This document shows, piece by piece, positions 10,981-19,971 of a DNA stretch of 64,000 bases (within the stretch, counting starts at the first letter, position 1; the number at the start of each line of letters is the position of its first letter). The DNA is from Agrobacterium genomosp. 13 str. CFBP 6927 (lineage in GTDB: Bacteria > Pseudomonadota > Alphaproteobacteria > Rhizobiales > Rhizobiaceae). Location of the stretch: positions 535,027 to 599,026 of the forward strand of contig LT009757.1 in assembly GCA_900012615.1 (NCBI GenBank). Reading direction: 5' to 3'. The position numbers were made by a program, and so were the translations under genes. The notes beneath the pieces were generated by a model, which was given only the letters and a program-made list of their open reading frames with translations, did not search any database and was not told where the DNA came from.

Positions 10981-12219
10981 ATGTCCACTCCGAAACTACA
11001 GACAACCACCACCGACAATGCCGGCGTACCGAGCCGTGACGAGATTTTGGCCCGGGCAAAGGACATTGCGGCCATCGCGGCCAAGGATGCCGCCCGTCGC
11101 GAACGCCAGCGGGAACTTCCCTTCGATATCTTCGCCCTTATCAAGGAGGCGAAGATCGGCACACTGCGCGTTCCCGAAGCCAAGGGCGGACCGGGCGGCT
11201 CGATTGCCGACTATATCGAAGTGCTGATGATCCTCGGCGAAGCCGACAGCAATATTCCACACGCGCTTCGCAGCCATTTCAATTTCACCGAAAACCTCGC
11301 TCTGGCACCCATCGAGCTGGAGGACCGGCGGCATCTCGAACATGTGCTTGCCGGCAAGCTCTTCGCAGGCGCCAGCACTGAACAGGGCACCAAGCGCCCC
11401 GGCGAAATCACCACGCGGCTGAGTGCCGATGGCGACCGCTACCGGCTGAACGGCCGCAAATGGTATGCGACCGGCACGGCCTTTGCCGATTTCGGCACCT
11501 TCAGCGCCATTGGCGATGACGAACAACCGATCGGCGTTCTCATTCCGCTCGACCGCGCCGGCATCACCATTCTCGACGACTGGGACAGCATGGGCCAGCG
11601 CATGACGGCAAGCGGCGGTGTTCTGCTGGAAAATGTCGAGGTGCTGCCGCATGAATTGACGACGCGCAAGCTCGGCAGCCAGATCGGCCGCCACAGCTCG
11701 GCCATGCGGCAGCTGCATCTCGCCGCCTCGGCCGCCGGCGCCGTTCAGGGCGCGCTGAAGGACGGCGTGGAGTATGTGTTGCGCCAGGCGCGCACCACGC
11801 TTCACAGCAGCGCCGAAACCGCCAATCAGGACCCCTTCGTGCAGAAGATGCTCGGCGAAATCAGCGCCGGCGCTTTCGCTGTGCAGACCCTGATCCGCGA
11901 AGCGGCGAGAACGCTCGACCGCACCGCCGCCGCCTTCGCCACCGGGGACGAAGAGGCGATCGAGGCAGCCCTGCTGGAAGGCTCACTCGCCACCGCCCGT
12001 ACCCAGATCATCGCATCGCAGCTGTCGCTCACGGTCGCCACCAATCTCTATGAACTCGGCGGCGGCTCGGCGACATCGAGCGAGCGGAATTTCGACCGCC
12101 ACTGGCGCAATATCCGCACTGTCTACAATCACAATCCGCTCGCCCACAAGGCGCGGGTGATCGGGGACTATTATCTCAACGGCACCACGACGCATCTCCG
12201 GGAAGGCCGGGTGTTCTGA
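10981..12219 (+). CDS. Acyl-CoA dehydrogenase-fold flavin monooxygenase, DszC/SfnB-like
   Basis: 412 residues from ATG 10981 (an ATG at 10927 would add 18 unlikely residues). It opens with RDEILARAKDIAAIAAKDAARRERQRELPFD and has SHFNFTENLAL, NGRKWYATGTAFADF and LGGGSATSSERNFDRHWRNIRT, all features of DszC/SfnB-like proteins, which use FMNH2 and O2 instead of an acyl-CoA. DszC turns a thioether into a sulfoxide and sulfone. It follows the aldo/keto reductase in the transporter operon and precedes a LysR regulator. Together with the paralogous gene at 1800 it gives the island two enzymes of this class. Oxygenase function is likely from sequence and context but untested. Confidence 0.78.
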   Translation: MSTPKLQTTTTDNAGVPSRDEILARAKDIAAIAAKDAARRERQRELPFDIFALIKEAKIGTLRVPEAKGGPGGSIADYIEVLMILGEADSNIPHALRSHFNFTENLALAPIELEDRRHLEHVLAGKLFAGASTEQGTKRPGEITTRLSADGDRYRLNGRKWYATGTAFADFGTFSAIGDDEQPIGVLIPLDRAGITILDDWDSMGQRMTASGGVLLENVEVLPHELTTRKLGSQIGRHSSAMRQLHLAASAAGAVQGALKDGVEYVLRQARTTLHSSAETANQDPFVQKMLGEISAGAFAVQTLIREAARTLDRTAAAFATGDEEAIEAALLEGSLATARTQIIASQLSLTVATNLYELGGGSATSSERNFDRHWRNIRTVYNHNPLAHKARVIGDYYLNGTTTHLREGRVF

Positions 12220-12256
12220 CCATGTGGAAGATGCAGGCGGCAAAGGAGGAACAGCA

Positions 12257-13228
12257 ATGAGACCGGAGTTTATCGCTCCCGCCGGGAGCCGGGCGGCTTT
12301 TCGCCTGCCGACACTTTCCCGGCTGCCACCGCTGACCGCCTTGCGCGCCTTTGTCGTCGCCGCTCGCCATGCGAGCTTCTCGCGGGCGGCAGAGGAGCTG
12401 CATGTCTCGACCGCTGCCATCGGCCAGCAGGTGCGAATTCTCGAAACCCATCTCGGCCAGCCGCTCTTCAGCCGCCAGCGCGGAGAATTGCTGCTGACGG
12501 ATGCCGGCAGCGCGCTTTATCCCGGCCTTGCCGATGCTTTCGAAACCATGATCGGCAGTCTTTCCGACCTGATGGTTTCAAACGCCCGGCCGCAGCTGAA
12601 GGTTCTGGCGGAAGGTTGCTTTGCCGCCCGCTGGCTGGCGCCGCGGGTGGGCAGTATCGTTCCGGCGCTCGGAGACGTGGAGCTTTCCATCGAATCCCTT
12701 GAGAGCGAAACCATCGACCTCACCCATTTCGATGCCGATTGCGCCATCGTCGCCACCCATGCGCAGATTCCGGGCTTCATTCATGAGCCACTTTTCGCCG
12801 ACACCGTCAGCGCCGTCTGCACCCCGGAATTCGCGGCCCGCCATGGGCTTGCAGAAGAACCGGAGCGCTTGCGGGATCTCGGTTTTGCGATGTTGCGTGG
12901 CAATGGCCTGGACCCGGCCTTCGAATGGGCGAACTGGCTTCGCGCCTGCCGCATTCCGCTCAGGCTTTCAGCGACCGGCCCGCGTTTTTCACGCCAGACG
13001 GCGCTGATAGAGGCAATCTCATCCGGCCACGGCATCGGCCTCGTGCGCCATTCCCTGATTTCGGAAGAGCTGAAAAACGGCCGGCTGATCGCTCCTTTTG
13101 GCGCACCGCAGCCGACCGCCAGCCGTTATCACCTGCTGACCAGTCCTGACAGGCGGCGGCTGCCGGAGGTCGCATCTCTACTCGCCCTGTTGCGCGAGGA
13201 TATGCGCTCTCTCGAGGCCGCCGCCTGA
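12257..13228 (+). CDS. LysR-family transcriptional regulator, GcvA-like
   Basis: 323 residues from the ATG at 12257, which follows AAAGGAGG. The winged helix-turn-helix spans about residues 20-75 (LPPLTALRAFVVAARHASF, then SRAAEELHVSTAAIGQQV), the LPPLxALRAFxxAAR form being typical of GcvA-like LysR proteins. The rest is an effector-binding domain. It is the last gene of the operon that begins at 5949, 37 bases after the DszC-like gene. As the only classical regulator in the island it is the best candidate for controlling it, possibly in response to a sulfur metabolite; this is inference. Confidence 0.85.
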   Translation: MRPEFIAPAGSRAAFRLPTLSRLPPLTALRAFVVAARHASFSRAAEELHVSTAAIGQQVRILETHLGQPLFSRQRGELLLTDAGSALYPGLADAFETMIGSLSDLMVSNARPQLKVLAEGCFAARWLAPRVGSIVPALGDVELSIESLESETIDLTHFDADCAIVATHAQIPGFIHEPLFADTVSAVCTPEFAARHGLAEEPERLRDLGFAMLRGNGLDPAFEWANWLRACRIPLRLSATGPRFSRQTALIEAISSGHGIGLVRHSLISEELKNGRLIAPFGAPQPTASRYHLLTSPDRRRLPEVASLLALLREDMRSLEAAA

Positions 13229-13244
13229 ACACGCCCGTCCCACC

Positions 13245-14597
13245 TCAGGCGCGTTCCCTTTGCAACTCTCTGGCCGCATAGATATTTTCCGGCCGAGGCA
13301 GGCCATAATGGTCACGCAGCGTGTCGCCCTCATAATCTTCGCGGAACAGACCTCGCTGTTTGAGGATCGGCACGACCCCGTCGACGAAGTTGTCGAACCC
13401 GCCATTCAGCCATGGCGGCATGATGTTGAAGCCGTCGGCCGCGCCCTCGCGGAACCAGGTCTCTATCCAGTCCGCCACCTGCTCCGACGTTCCGGAAATC
13501 ACCTTGTGGCCGCGCCCGCCGGCAAGCCGGTGCAGCAATTGCCGGATCGTCGGATTTTCCCGGTCTATGACATCGAGAACCAGCTGATGGCGGCTGCTAT
13601 CCGCCTGCGCGCGTGTCGCTTCCACGGCTTCCTTCGGCAAGGGTTGGTCGAGATCGGCCGATGAGAGATCGATGCCGGTGATGCGCTGCAATTGCCCGAG
13701 CGAAAAGGCCGGCTGGATGAGATCGTTGAAAGAGGCCTCGAGCCTGCGCGCCTCCTCTTCGGTTGACGCGATGAAGGGGCTGATGCCCGGCAGGATTTTC
13801 ACATGGGCGGGATTGCGCCCCGTGGCCGCGACACGTCTCTTGATGTCGGAATAAAAAGACCGCGCACTCTCCAGAGTCTGATGCGCGGTAAAGATTGCCT
13901 CGGCATAATGGGCGGCGAAACCACGCCCTTCCTCCGAGGAGCCTGCCTGCACATAGACCGGCCGGCCCTGCGGTGAACGCGGCACGTTCAGCGCGCCCCG
14001 CACCCGATAAAATTCGCCGTCGTGATTGGCAGGATGGATGCGGTCGGTATCGGCGAAAAGGCCGCTTTCCTTATCCGCAACAATGGCGTCATCTTCCCAG
14101 CTGTCCCAGAGCTTCGTCACCACATCCACGAACTCGATCGCCTGACGGTAACGATCCGCATGCGGCGGATGCTTCTGGAGATTGAAGTTGCCGGCGGCCG
14201 CATCCGCCGAAGTCGTCACGATGTTCCAGCCCACCCGGCCGCCGCTGATATGATCGACGGACGCGAACAGCCGCGCAAGATTATACGGCTCGTAATAGGT
14301 GGTGGAGGCCGTGGCGATGAAGCCGATCTTTTCGGTGACGGCGGCAAGGGCCGCCAGCATGGTGATCGGCTCCAGCCGGTGGCGGGCGGCATAGCGGATA
14401 TTGGCGTCCAGCACCGGCGCATCGGCGAAGAAGATGGCATCCAGCTTCGCCGCCTCGGCCTTGCGGGCGATATCCTGATAGAGCCTTATATCGGTGACGC
14501 GATGCGGCTCGGAGTCCGGATGCCGCCAGGCCGCCTCGTGATGTCCGCCCGGATAGATGAAGGCATTGAGAACCAGCTTGTCGGATTTTCTGCTCAT
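13245..14597 (-). CDS. NtaA/SnaA/DszA-family FMN-dependent monooxygenase
   Basis: 450 residues. The start MSRKSDKLVLNAFIYPGGHHEAAWRHP and the segments FFADAP, EPITMLAALAAVTEKIG, GWNIVTTSADAAAGNFN and QAGSSEEGRGFAAHYAEAIF are hallmarks of the family that includes DszA (sulfone monooxygenase), nitrilotriacetate monooxygenase and YxeK. These need FMNH2 supplied by a reductase and cleave C-S or C-N bonds. AAGAGGT precedes the ATG. It follows the binding-protein gene at 14643 by 45 bases in one leftward operon. With the M20 amidohydrolase at 18683 it resembles the Bacillus YxeK/YxeP route for S-substituted cysteines, so a substrate of that kind is an alternative to aryl sulfones. Confidence 0.85.
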   Translation of the reverse strand: MSRKSDKLVLNAFIYPGGHHEAAWRHPDSEPHRVTDIRLYQDIARKAEAAKLDAIFFADAPVLDANIRYAARHRLEPITMLAALAAVTEKIGFIATASTTYYEPYNLARLFASVDHISGGRVGWNIVTTSADAAAGNFNLQKHPPHADRYRQAIEFVDVVTKLWDSWEDDAIVADKESGLFADTDRIHPANHDGEFYRVRGALNVPRSPQGRPVYVQAGSSEEGRGFAAHYAEAIFTAHQTLESARSFYSDIKRRVAATGRNPAHVKILPGISPFIASTEEEARRLEASFNDLIQPAFSLGQLQRITGIDLSSADLDQPLPKEAVEATRAQADSSRHQLVLDVIDRENPTIRQLLHRLAGGRGHKVISGTSEQVADWIETWFREGAADGFNIMPPWLNGGFDNFVDGVVPILKQRGLFREDYEGDTLRDHYGLPRPENIYAARELQRERA

Positions 14598-14642
14598 GGA
14601 AATGACCTCTTATTCGCTCTGAACCGAAGGGTTGGGAGGCTC

Positions 14643-16238
14643 TCACGCCTCCTTCGTCACCCAGGCCTTGGCGAGATTGCCGCTCAGCCCCTCTGCGCCT
14701 GTCGCATAGTCCTTGATGCGCACGCTGCCGACGACCGGCTGGATGGGAGAGACGAGATTGATGACGGGAAGATCCCTGGCAACGACGGCCTGAAACTCCT
14801 TAAAGAAGGCGGCGCGTTTTTCGATATCCGGCTCCACCGCCGCCGCTTCCAGCAGCCGGTCCACTTCGGGATTGGCGTAGTGGCTGGCATTGGAGAATGG
14901 CAGGCCGATCTTGAAGTTCTTGCTCCAATAGACGCGCTGCACGCCCGCTGTCGGATCGAAGGTGTTGGAGAGGGATTCCACCGAAAGGTCCCAGGCACGG
15001 TCGGTATAGACAACCTTCACATAGGTGCCGAAATCGAATTTCTGGATATCCGCCTCGATGCCAATCTTTGACAGCGCCTGCGCAATGAAATCCGAATAGG
15101 TCTGCGGGTTGAAGGGATTGGTGGTAACCCGAAGCTTGAAGCGCTTGCCGCCATCCTTGCGCGGGAAACCGGCCTCATCCAGCAGCTTTTCAGCCTGTGC
15201 GACATCGAACTTGGCAAACCCGATATCGGGATTGTGGAACTTCGCAAGGCCGGGGCTGATCGGCGTCGGCGATGGCACGGCGTAACCATAAAGCACGGTA
15301 TCGATGAGCGCCGGAACATCGATGGCATGGGCAATGGCCTGCCTGACCTTCAATTCCTTGAGATATTCATTCTCAAGGTTGATCACCAGCTGGTTCTGCT
15401 GGCCGGCATAGGCATAGATGCGGTCATCCACCTTCAGTGTCGGAATGGATTTCAACCGCTCCAGATCGGCAAGCGCCACCGGGTTGGGGCCGATATCGCC
15501 TTCCCCGGTTTCCAGCGCCGCAGCGCGGGCGCCCGCATCGTTGATGAGGCGGATGATGACGCGATCGAGATAAGGGCGCGGCGCATCCCAGTAATCGGCA
15601 TTCTTCTCCAGAAGAATATGGCTGCCCGGCACCCATTCCTTGAGCACGAAGGGGCCGCTGCCGATGATCTGGGCGGGTTTCGGATTATCGGTCGGCTTGA
15701 AGGTCTCGAAGATGTGCTTCGGTACGATTGGCGATTCCGACGAGGCGAGCGCGGTGATCAGGCCCGGCGCCGGCTTGGAAAGCTTCACTTTCGCGACCAG
15801 CGGATCGGAGGTATCGACACTTTCAACATGCGAGAAAGTAGCGCGACCGCGCGGATGGGCCTCCTTCAGCCGCAGAATGGAAAATTCCACATCCGCCGAT
15901 GTCACCGGTTTGCCATCGTGAAACTTCGCCTTCGGCTGCAGATGGAAGACATATTCCAGCCCATCGGCCGAAACGCTCCATTCCCTGGCGAGGCTCGGCT
16001 TGGGCAAAAGCTCGTAATCATAGGTCAAAAGCCCATCGTAAATCTTCGAGCCGATAAACTGCGGACCGCCCGCACTGGTATTGATCGCCACGAGCTGGGT
16101 CGGCTCGGGAAAATAAACAATCTTGAGCGTGCCGCCCGAAACCGGCTCTTCGGCAGCGGCAAAGGAACCGCCCGGAAGCGCGACGAAAGCGCCGGCGGCA
16201 AGTGCAATTTTGTGAAACTGGCGTCTGGAAATGGTCAT
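14643..16238 (-). CDS. ABC transporter substrate-binding protein, family 5
   Basis: 531 residues with a classic Tat signal (SRRQFHKIALAAGAF) and cleavage probably before the EEPVSGG segment. The SBP_bac_5 domain closely parallels the proteins at 4072 and 17059 (for example GPFVLKEWVPGSHILLEKN, YWDAPRPYLDRVIIR, FDPTAGVQRVYWSKNFK). No permease or ATPase is nearby, so it probably feeds the transporter at 5949-9838, adding substrate range. It lies between the DUF3088 gene upstream (40 bases) and the NtaA/DszA-type monooxygenase downstream. Substrate unknown. Confidence 0.9.
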   Translation of the reverse strand: MTISRRQFHKIALAAGAFVALPGGSFAAAEEPVSGGTLKIVYFPEPTQLVAINTSAGGPQFIGSKIYDGLLTYDYELLPKPSLAREWSVSADGLEYVFHLQPKAKFHDGKPVTSADVEFSILRLKEAHPRGRATFSHVESVDTSDPLVAKVKLSKPAPGLITALASSESPIVPKHIFETFKPTDNPKPAQIIGSGPFVLKEWVPGSHILLEKNADYWDAPRPYLDRVIIRLINDAGARAAALETGEGDIGPNPVALADLERLKSIPTLKVDDRIYAYAGQQNQLVINLENEYLKELKVRQAIAHAIDVPALIDTVLYGYAVPSPTPISPGLAKFHNPDIGFAKFDVAQAEKLLDEAGFPRKDGGKRFKLRVTTNPFNPQTYSDFIAQALSKIGIEADIQKFDFGTYVKVVYTDRAWDLSVESLSNTFDPTAGVQRVYWSKNFKIGLPFSNASHYANPEVDRLLEAAAVEPDIEKRAAFFKEFQAVVARDLPVINLVSPIQPVVGSVRIKDYATGAEGLSGNLAKAWVTKEA

Positions 16239-16277
16239 GTCTGTCTCCGAAAAAATCCGATATGCGGGCGCGGCAAC

Positions 16278-16616
16278 TCAGTGCAGCTGCGGGAACCCGT
16301 GGCGCTCGGCGAGGATTTGCAAAATGCGTTTGGTGTCCTGAATGAAGTGCGTGTCACCCTTGGCCGTCGCGTCGCTGGGCGCGTCACCGGCAAAGATGAA
16401 CAGCGGCAGCGACTGGTTTTCCTCACCCACGACGGCGATGACAGCCTCACGCGGGCGCTGGAAACCGACACGGCGGATATCGATCCCGGCGGCAAGGTCA
16501 GGAAAGGCGGCAAGCAGGCCTTCGATCTGGTTGCAATGCGGGCAGACGAAGCGGACACCGGGGTGTTTTGGGTCTTCAAAACCGGGGGCGATCAAAAAAA
16601 GCGTATCCTTGGCCAT
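16278..16616 (-). CDS. DUF3088 thioredoxin-like protein
   Basis: 112 residues from ATG 16616; ATGs at 16625 and 16628 are alternatives, and none has a strong ribosome binding site. It begins MAKDTLFLIAPGFEDPKHPG and contains CPHC near residue 25 (VCPHCNQIEGLL) followed by a conserved VIAVVGEENQSLP segment. This pattern is that of DUF3088, a small family I associate with a glutaredoxin-like fold; its function is not established. It is the first gene of a leftward operon with a binding protein and a DszA-type monooxygenase. A redox or thiol-handling job in sulfur metabolism is a reasonable guess only. Confidence 0.7.
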   Translation of the reverse strand: MAKDTLFLIAPGFEDPKHPGVRFVCPHCNQIEGLLAAFPDLAAGIDIRRVGFQRPREAVIAVVGEENQSLPLFIFAGDAPSDATAKGDTHFIQDTKRILQILAERHGFPQLH

Positions 16617-16861
16617 GGCATCCATCATGTGAGGGTGAGATTTCCAGCTCACAGTGCAGGTGGCCAGAGTGCGGGTCCAGAAAGCAATTCTTGCTTCGCG
16701 GCGAAGAAATGCTTTGCGCTAAATTATTGATGAAACTTATTTTTTCGAAATTTTCACGGATGGCATCGCTGTTTCGCCCGACCTGTTTCATGCGCAAAGT
16801 TTTTCCCTGAAACGGGCGTGCCGCGCGAAGGTGCAAAAAAGGATGGAAGGCGGATTTCGGC

Positions 16862-16890
16862 AATAAAAAACCCGGCAGAATTGCCGGGTT
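16862..16890 (-). terminator. Rho-independent terminator after the 17059-18648 gene
   Basis: On the minus strand CCCGGCA, four bases, TGCCGGG forms a seven-base GC-rich stem (16871-16888) and is followed by TTTTTTATT. It lies about 170 bases beyond the stop of the binding-protein gene at 17059, after a repeat element, and separates that operon from the DUF3088 operon. Confidence 0.75.
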
Positions 16891-16914
16891 AATGTTGATG
16901 ATCGCAGACCCCTC

Positions 16915-17033
16915 CTCCGTCATGCCGGGCTTGACCCGGCATCCAGCCACGGCGCGTCTGCGCCGTGAGAGGGGTCTATCGCGATCAAGGACTTGATCGC
17001 GATAGACCCCGAATCCAGTCCGGGGTGACGGAG
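16915..17033. repeat. RIME-like mosaic palindromic repeat, copy 1
   Basis: About 119 bases bounded by CTCCGTCATGCCGGG and CCGGGGTGACGGAG, which are roughly complementary. Inside are three hairpins: TGCCGGGCTTGACCCGGCA, a CACGGCGCGTCTGCGCCGTG stem, and a perfect 18-bp stem with a GGAC loop at 16971-17010. Related elements occur at 29891-30008 and 58144-58257. Size and mosaic palindromes resemble the RIME elements of Rhizobiaceae. With the terminator at 16862 it fills most of the gap 16617-17058; the remainder is the AT-rich leader of the DUF3088 gene. Confidence 0.75.
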
Positions 17034-17058
17034 CTTGGATACCCCTTTTGACAAACGC

Positions 17059-18648
17059 TTACTCGCCTTTCCAGGCCGTCGCCAGATCGCCATAGGCAAT
17101 GTCGATGGTCGTCACGAGCGATTTCAGGCTGGTATTGCGCAGAATGACGGTCGGCAAGGCGACGATGGAGAAATTCGGCAGATCGTCGCCGGTGATTTTC
17201 TGGATATCGTGGAACTGCTCCGCCCGTTTCGTTTCGTCCACTTCAATCGCGGCGGCACGGAAAAGATCATCCACCTTTGGATTGTTGTAATGGGCCGCGT
17301 TGACATAGGGCGCGGGTTTCTTGATGCCGTCGGACCAATAAAGGCGCTGCACGCCCGCCGTCGGATCGAACAGCCGGCTGATGCCGTTCACCGTCAGGTC
17401 AAAACCGCGCTCCGTATAGACCCGCTTGATGAAGGTGGCGAGATCGCCCTCGACAATATCCACCTTCACGCCGAGTTTGCCGAAGGATGAGCGGAGATAT
17501 TCGGAGGTTTTGCGGAAGACGTCGGAAGGCAGGAAGGCCAGCCGCAGCGAAAAACGGGTGCCATCCGCACCCTTCGGGTAGCCGGCCTTGTCCAGCAATT
17601 CGTTCGCTTTGGCGAGATCGAAGGGATAGGTGAAAGGCTTCTCGTCATTATAGGCGGTGAAGACGGCCGGGATGTTCGAACCGGCGGGTTTCGCCGTCCC
17701 GAAGAAGATGGCGTCGTTGATGAAGTTGCGGTCGATGGCATGCGCCAGCGCGTGCCGGACTTCCTTTTTGGCAAGGATCGGATTTTCGAGATTGAATTCG
17801 AAAACGGCGGCATTGTTGAGATAGGAGTCGGTATAGACCTCCACGGCAAGCTTCGGATTTTGCCGCAGACGCTCCAGATCGCTGTAGGACACATCGGCGG
17901 TATAATCCGCCTCGCCCGTCTCCACGGAAATGGTGGTGGAAGCCGAATCGGCGACGAAACGGGCCACGAAACCGTCGAGATAGGGAAGATCGGCCTGCCA
18001 GTAGTTCGGGTTCTTCTTCAGCTTCACATAGCTGCCGCGTTTCCATTCCTCGAAGACGAAGGGGCCGGTGCCGACTGGCGCGTTACCATTCGGGCTTTCG
18101 TTATAATTTTCCGAAGCATAGGCATGGGCCGGCAGAATGGGTGTTTCGCCACCCGTCAGCGCTCGCAGGAGATAGGGCGCGGGCTTGGAAAGCACCACCA
18201 CGGCCGTCAGCGGATCGGGCGTTTCGATATCGGCAACATTGGCGAAGGTGATGCGTCCGCGTGGACCGACCTTCTTGAAGGCCAGCAGCGAAAATTTGAC
18301 GTCTTGCGACGTGAAATCCTTGCCGTCATGCCATTTGACGCCCTTGCGTAGCTTGAACGTGTGGCGCAGCCCGTCGGCCGACGTTTCCCAGCTTTCGGCC
18401 AGAACCGGGTGCGGTTTGAACTCGCTGTCGAACCGCACCAGCCCTTCGAGGATTTTCGTGGAAATGGCACGGGTGCGCGTATTGGAATCGGAAAGCGGCA
18501 CCAGCGTCGTCGGCTCGCCGAGACCTGCAAGGGTGACAATCCCGCCCTTTTTCGGCGTTTCGGCCGCCAGAGCCGGCAGGGAGGGCAACAGCATGGCCCC
18601 GGTTAGCGCTGCACTCAAAAGCAATGTTTTACGTCTTGTAATATCCAT
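17059..18648 (-). CDS. ABC transporter substrate-binding protein, family 5
   Basis: 529 residues. The signal peptide begins MDITRRKTLLLSAALTG and ends near LPALAAETP; the twin arginines hint at Tat export but the motif is less perfect than in its two paralogues. The SBP_bac_5 domain shows HTFKLRKGVKWHDGKDFTSQDV and DPTAGVQRLYWSDG. It is the last gene of the leftward operon DszB-like, NmrA-like, monooxygenase, M20 amidohydrolase, binding protein, starting 34 bases after the amidohydrolase. It probably delivers an acylated or conjugated sulfur compound to the transporter at 5949-9838, as it has no permease genes of its own. Confidence 0.9.
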   Translation of the reverse strand: MDITRRKTLLLSAALTGAMLLPSLPALAAETPKKGGIVTLAGLGEPTTLVPLSDSNTRTRAISTKILEGLVRFDSEFKPHPVLAESWETSADGLRHTFKLRKGVKWHDGKDFTSQDVKFSLLAFKKVGPRGRITFANVADIETPDPLTAVVVLSKPAPYLLRALTGGETPILPAHAYASENYNESPNGNAPVGTGPFVFEEWKRGSYVKLKKNPNYWQADLPYLDGFVARFVADSASTTISVETGEADYTADVSYSDLERLRQNPKLAVEVYTDSYLNNAAVFEFNLENPILAKKEVRHALAHAIDRNFINDAIFFGTAKPAGSNIPAVFTAYNDEKPFTYPFDLAKANELLDKAGYPKGADGTRFSLRLAFLPSDVFRKTSEYLRSSFGKLGVKVDIVEGDLATFIKRVYTERGFDLTVNGISRLFDPTAGVQRLYWSDGIKKPAPYVNAAHYNNPKVDDLFRAAAIEVDETKRAEQFHDIQKITGDDLPNFSIVALPTVILRNTSLKSLVTTIDIAYGDLATAWKGE

Positions 18649-18682
18649 GGATGTTTCCTCTTGCAGGCTTGTTTTTAAATGT

Positions 18683-19882
18683 TCACGCAGGTTTCAGCCG
18701 GGTTTCCACCAGCCGGGCAAACAGAGTGGCGCCGACGGGCAGAATGGCGTCGTCGACGATGAAACCGGGATTATGGGCGGGCACCGTGCCGGAATGGCCG
18801 AGGGTGAAAAACGCGCCGGGCGCGTGTTTCAGGAGATCGGCGAAATCCTCACTGCCCATGAAACGGCCGGGCTCGGTGGAAACGCGCTCGTCTCCCAGAA
18901 CCTCGCGCGCCACGCCGGCGACGATCCCCACCGATGCATCGTCATTGGTAAGAACCGAGAATATGTCGCGAATATCCACCTCGGCGGTGAGGCCGTGCGC
19001 TGCGGCAATATGATCGGAAATCGTGCGGATGCGCTCTCTTATGGTTTCGCGCACGCTGTCGGAGAAAGCCCGAACCGTGCCTGCAATCGCTGACGTTTCG
19101 GGAATGACGTTATAGGCTGATCCCGCCTCGATGCGGGTGATCGACAGGACAGCGGGATCGGTCGGCGGCACGTTGCGGCTGACGATGGTTTGCAGTGCCT
19201 GGATCAGTTCACCCGTCGCCGGCACCGGATCACGCGAAACATCGGGGTGAGCAGCGTGTGCCCCCCTGCCCTTCAGCCGGATATCGAAGAAATCCGCCCC
19301 CGCCAGAATGGTGCCGGGCGAAACCTTCAGATGATTGGGCGCAGCATGGGAGGAATTGTGCAGCCCGTAAATCTCGTCAACGGGGAAATCCTTGAACAGC
19401 CCGTCAGCGATCATGGCGCGCGCCCCGCCGAGACCTTCCTCGGCCGGCTGGAAAATGAACACCACCGTGCCGGCAAAATCTCGGGTTTCCGCCAGATAGC
19501 GGGCGGTGCCGAGCAGGATGGTGGTGTGCACATCATGCCCGCAGCCATGAAACTTGCCGGGATAGACAGACGCATAGGGCAGACCGGTTTCCTCCGGCAT
19601 CGGCAGGGCATCCATATCCGCCCGCAGCCCGATGGAGCGATTGCCCGCATGGCTACCACGCAGCACGCCGACCACGCCGGTCTTGCCATAATCGCGATGC
19701 ACCTCGATGCCCCAGGAGGCGAGCTTTTCGGCGACAATGCCGGAGGTGCGGACCTCCTCGAAACCGATTTCCGGATGCTGGTGCAGATCGTGGCGGATGG
19801 AGACGAGTTCAGGAACATAGGTCCCGATCCGATCCAGGATTTTAGGTGCAGGCGTTTTGACGGGATCGACGGCGATATTCAC
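18683..19882 (-). CDS. M20 family amidohydrolase (N-acyl-amino-acid hydrolase type)
   Basis: 399 residues starting with GTG at 19882 behind GAGGAG. Metal-ligand residues of the IAA-amino-acid/hippurate hydrolase group are visible: Cys114 and His116 in HGCGHDVH, Glu148-Glu149 in QPAEEGLGG, His175 in YGLHN, and a late GSEDFA. Such enzymes remove acyl groups from amino acids in the cytoplasm using two metal ions. In Bacillus the relative YxeP deacylates N-acetylcysteine after YxeK breaks the C-S bond. Its position between a monooxygenase and a binding protein supports an analogous role here, but this is inference. Confidence 0.88.
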   Translation of the reverse strand: MNIAVDPVKTPAPKILDRIGTYVPELVSIRHDLHQHPEIGFEEVRTSGIVAEKLASWGIEVHRDYGKTGVVGVLRGSHAGNRSIGLRADMDALPMPEETGLPYASVYPGKFHGCGHDVHTTILLGTARYLAETRDFAGTVVFIFQPAEEGLGGARAMIADGLFKDFPVDEIYGLHNSSHAAPNHLKVSPGTILAGADFFDIRLKGRGAHAAHPDVSRDPVPATGELIQALQTIVSRNVPPTDPAVLSITRIEAGSAYNVIPETSAIAGTVRAFSDSVRETIRERIRTISDHIAAAHGLTAEVDIRDIFSVLTNDDASVGIVAGVAREVLGDERVSTEPGRFMGSEDFADLLKHAPGAFFTLGHSGTVPAHNPGFIVDDAILPVGATLFARLVETRLKPA

Positions 19883-19971
19883 GGTATCTCCTCAGGGCAA
19901 AAAATATCGTTTTCGCAATCCGGCGATTGCGAAGGCTGGGTTTCGGGGCTGGAAATGCAGCGGGAGAGGCC

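Noticed and set aside
16915..17033. CRISPR-like or insertion-sequence repeat
   Set aside because: There are no regularly spaced direct repeats and no transposase; the unit is a single mosaic of hairpins with relatives elsewhere in the window.
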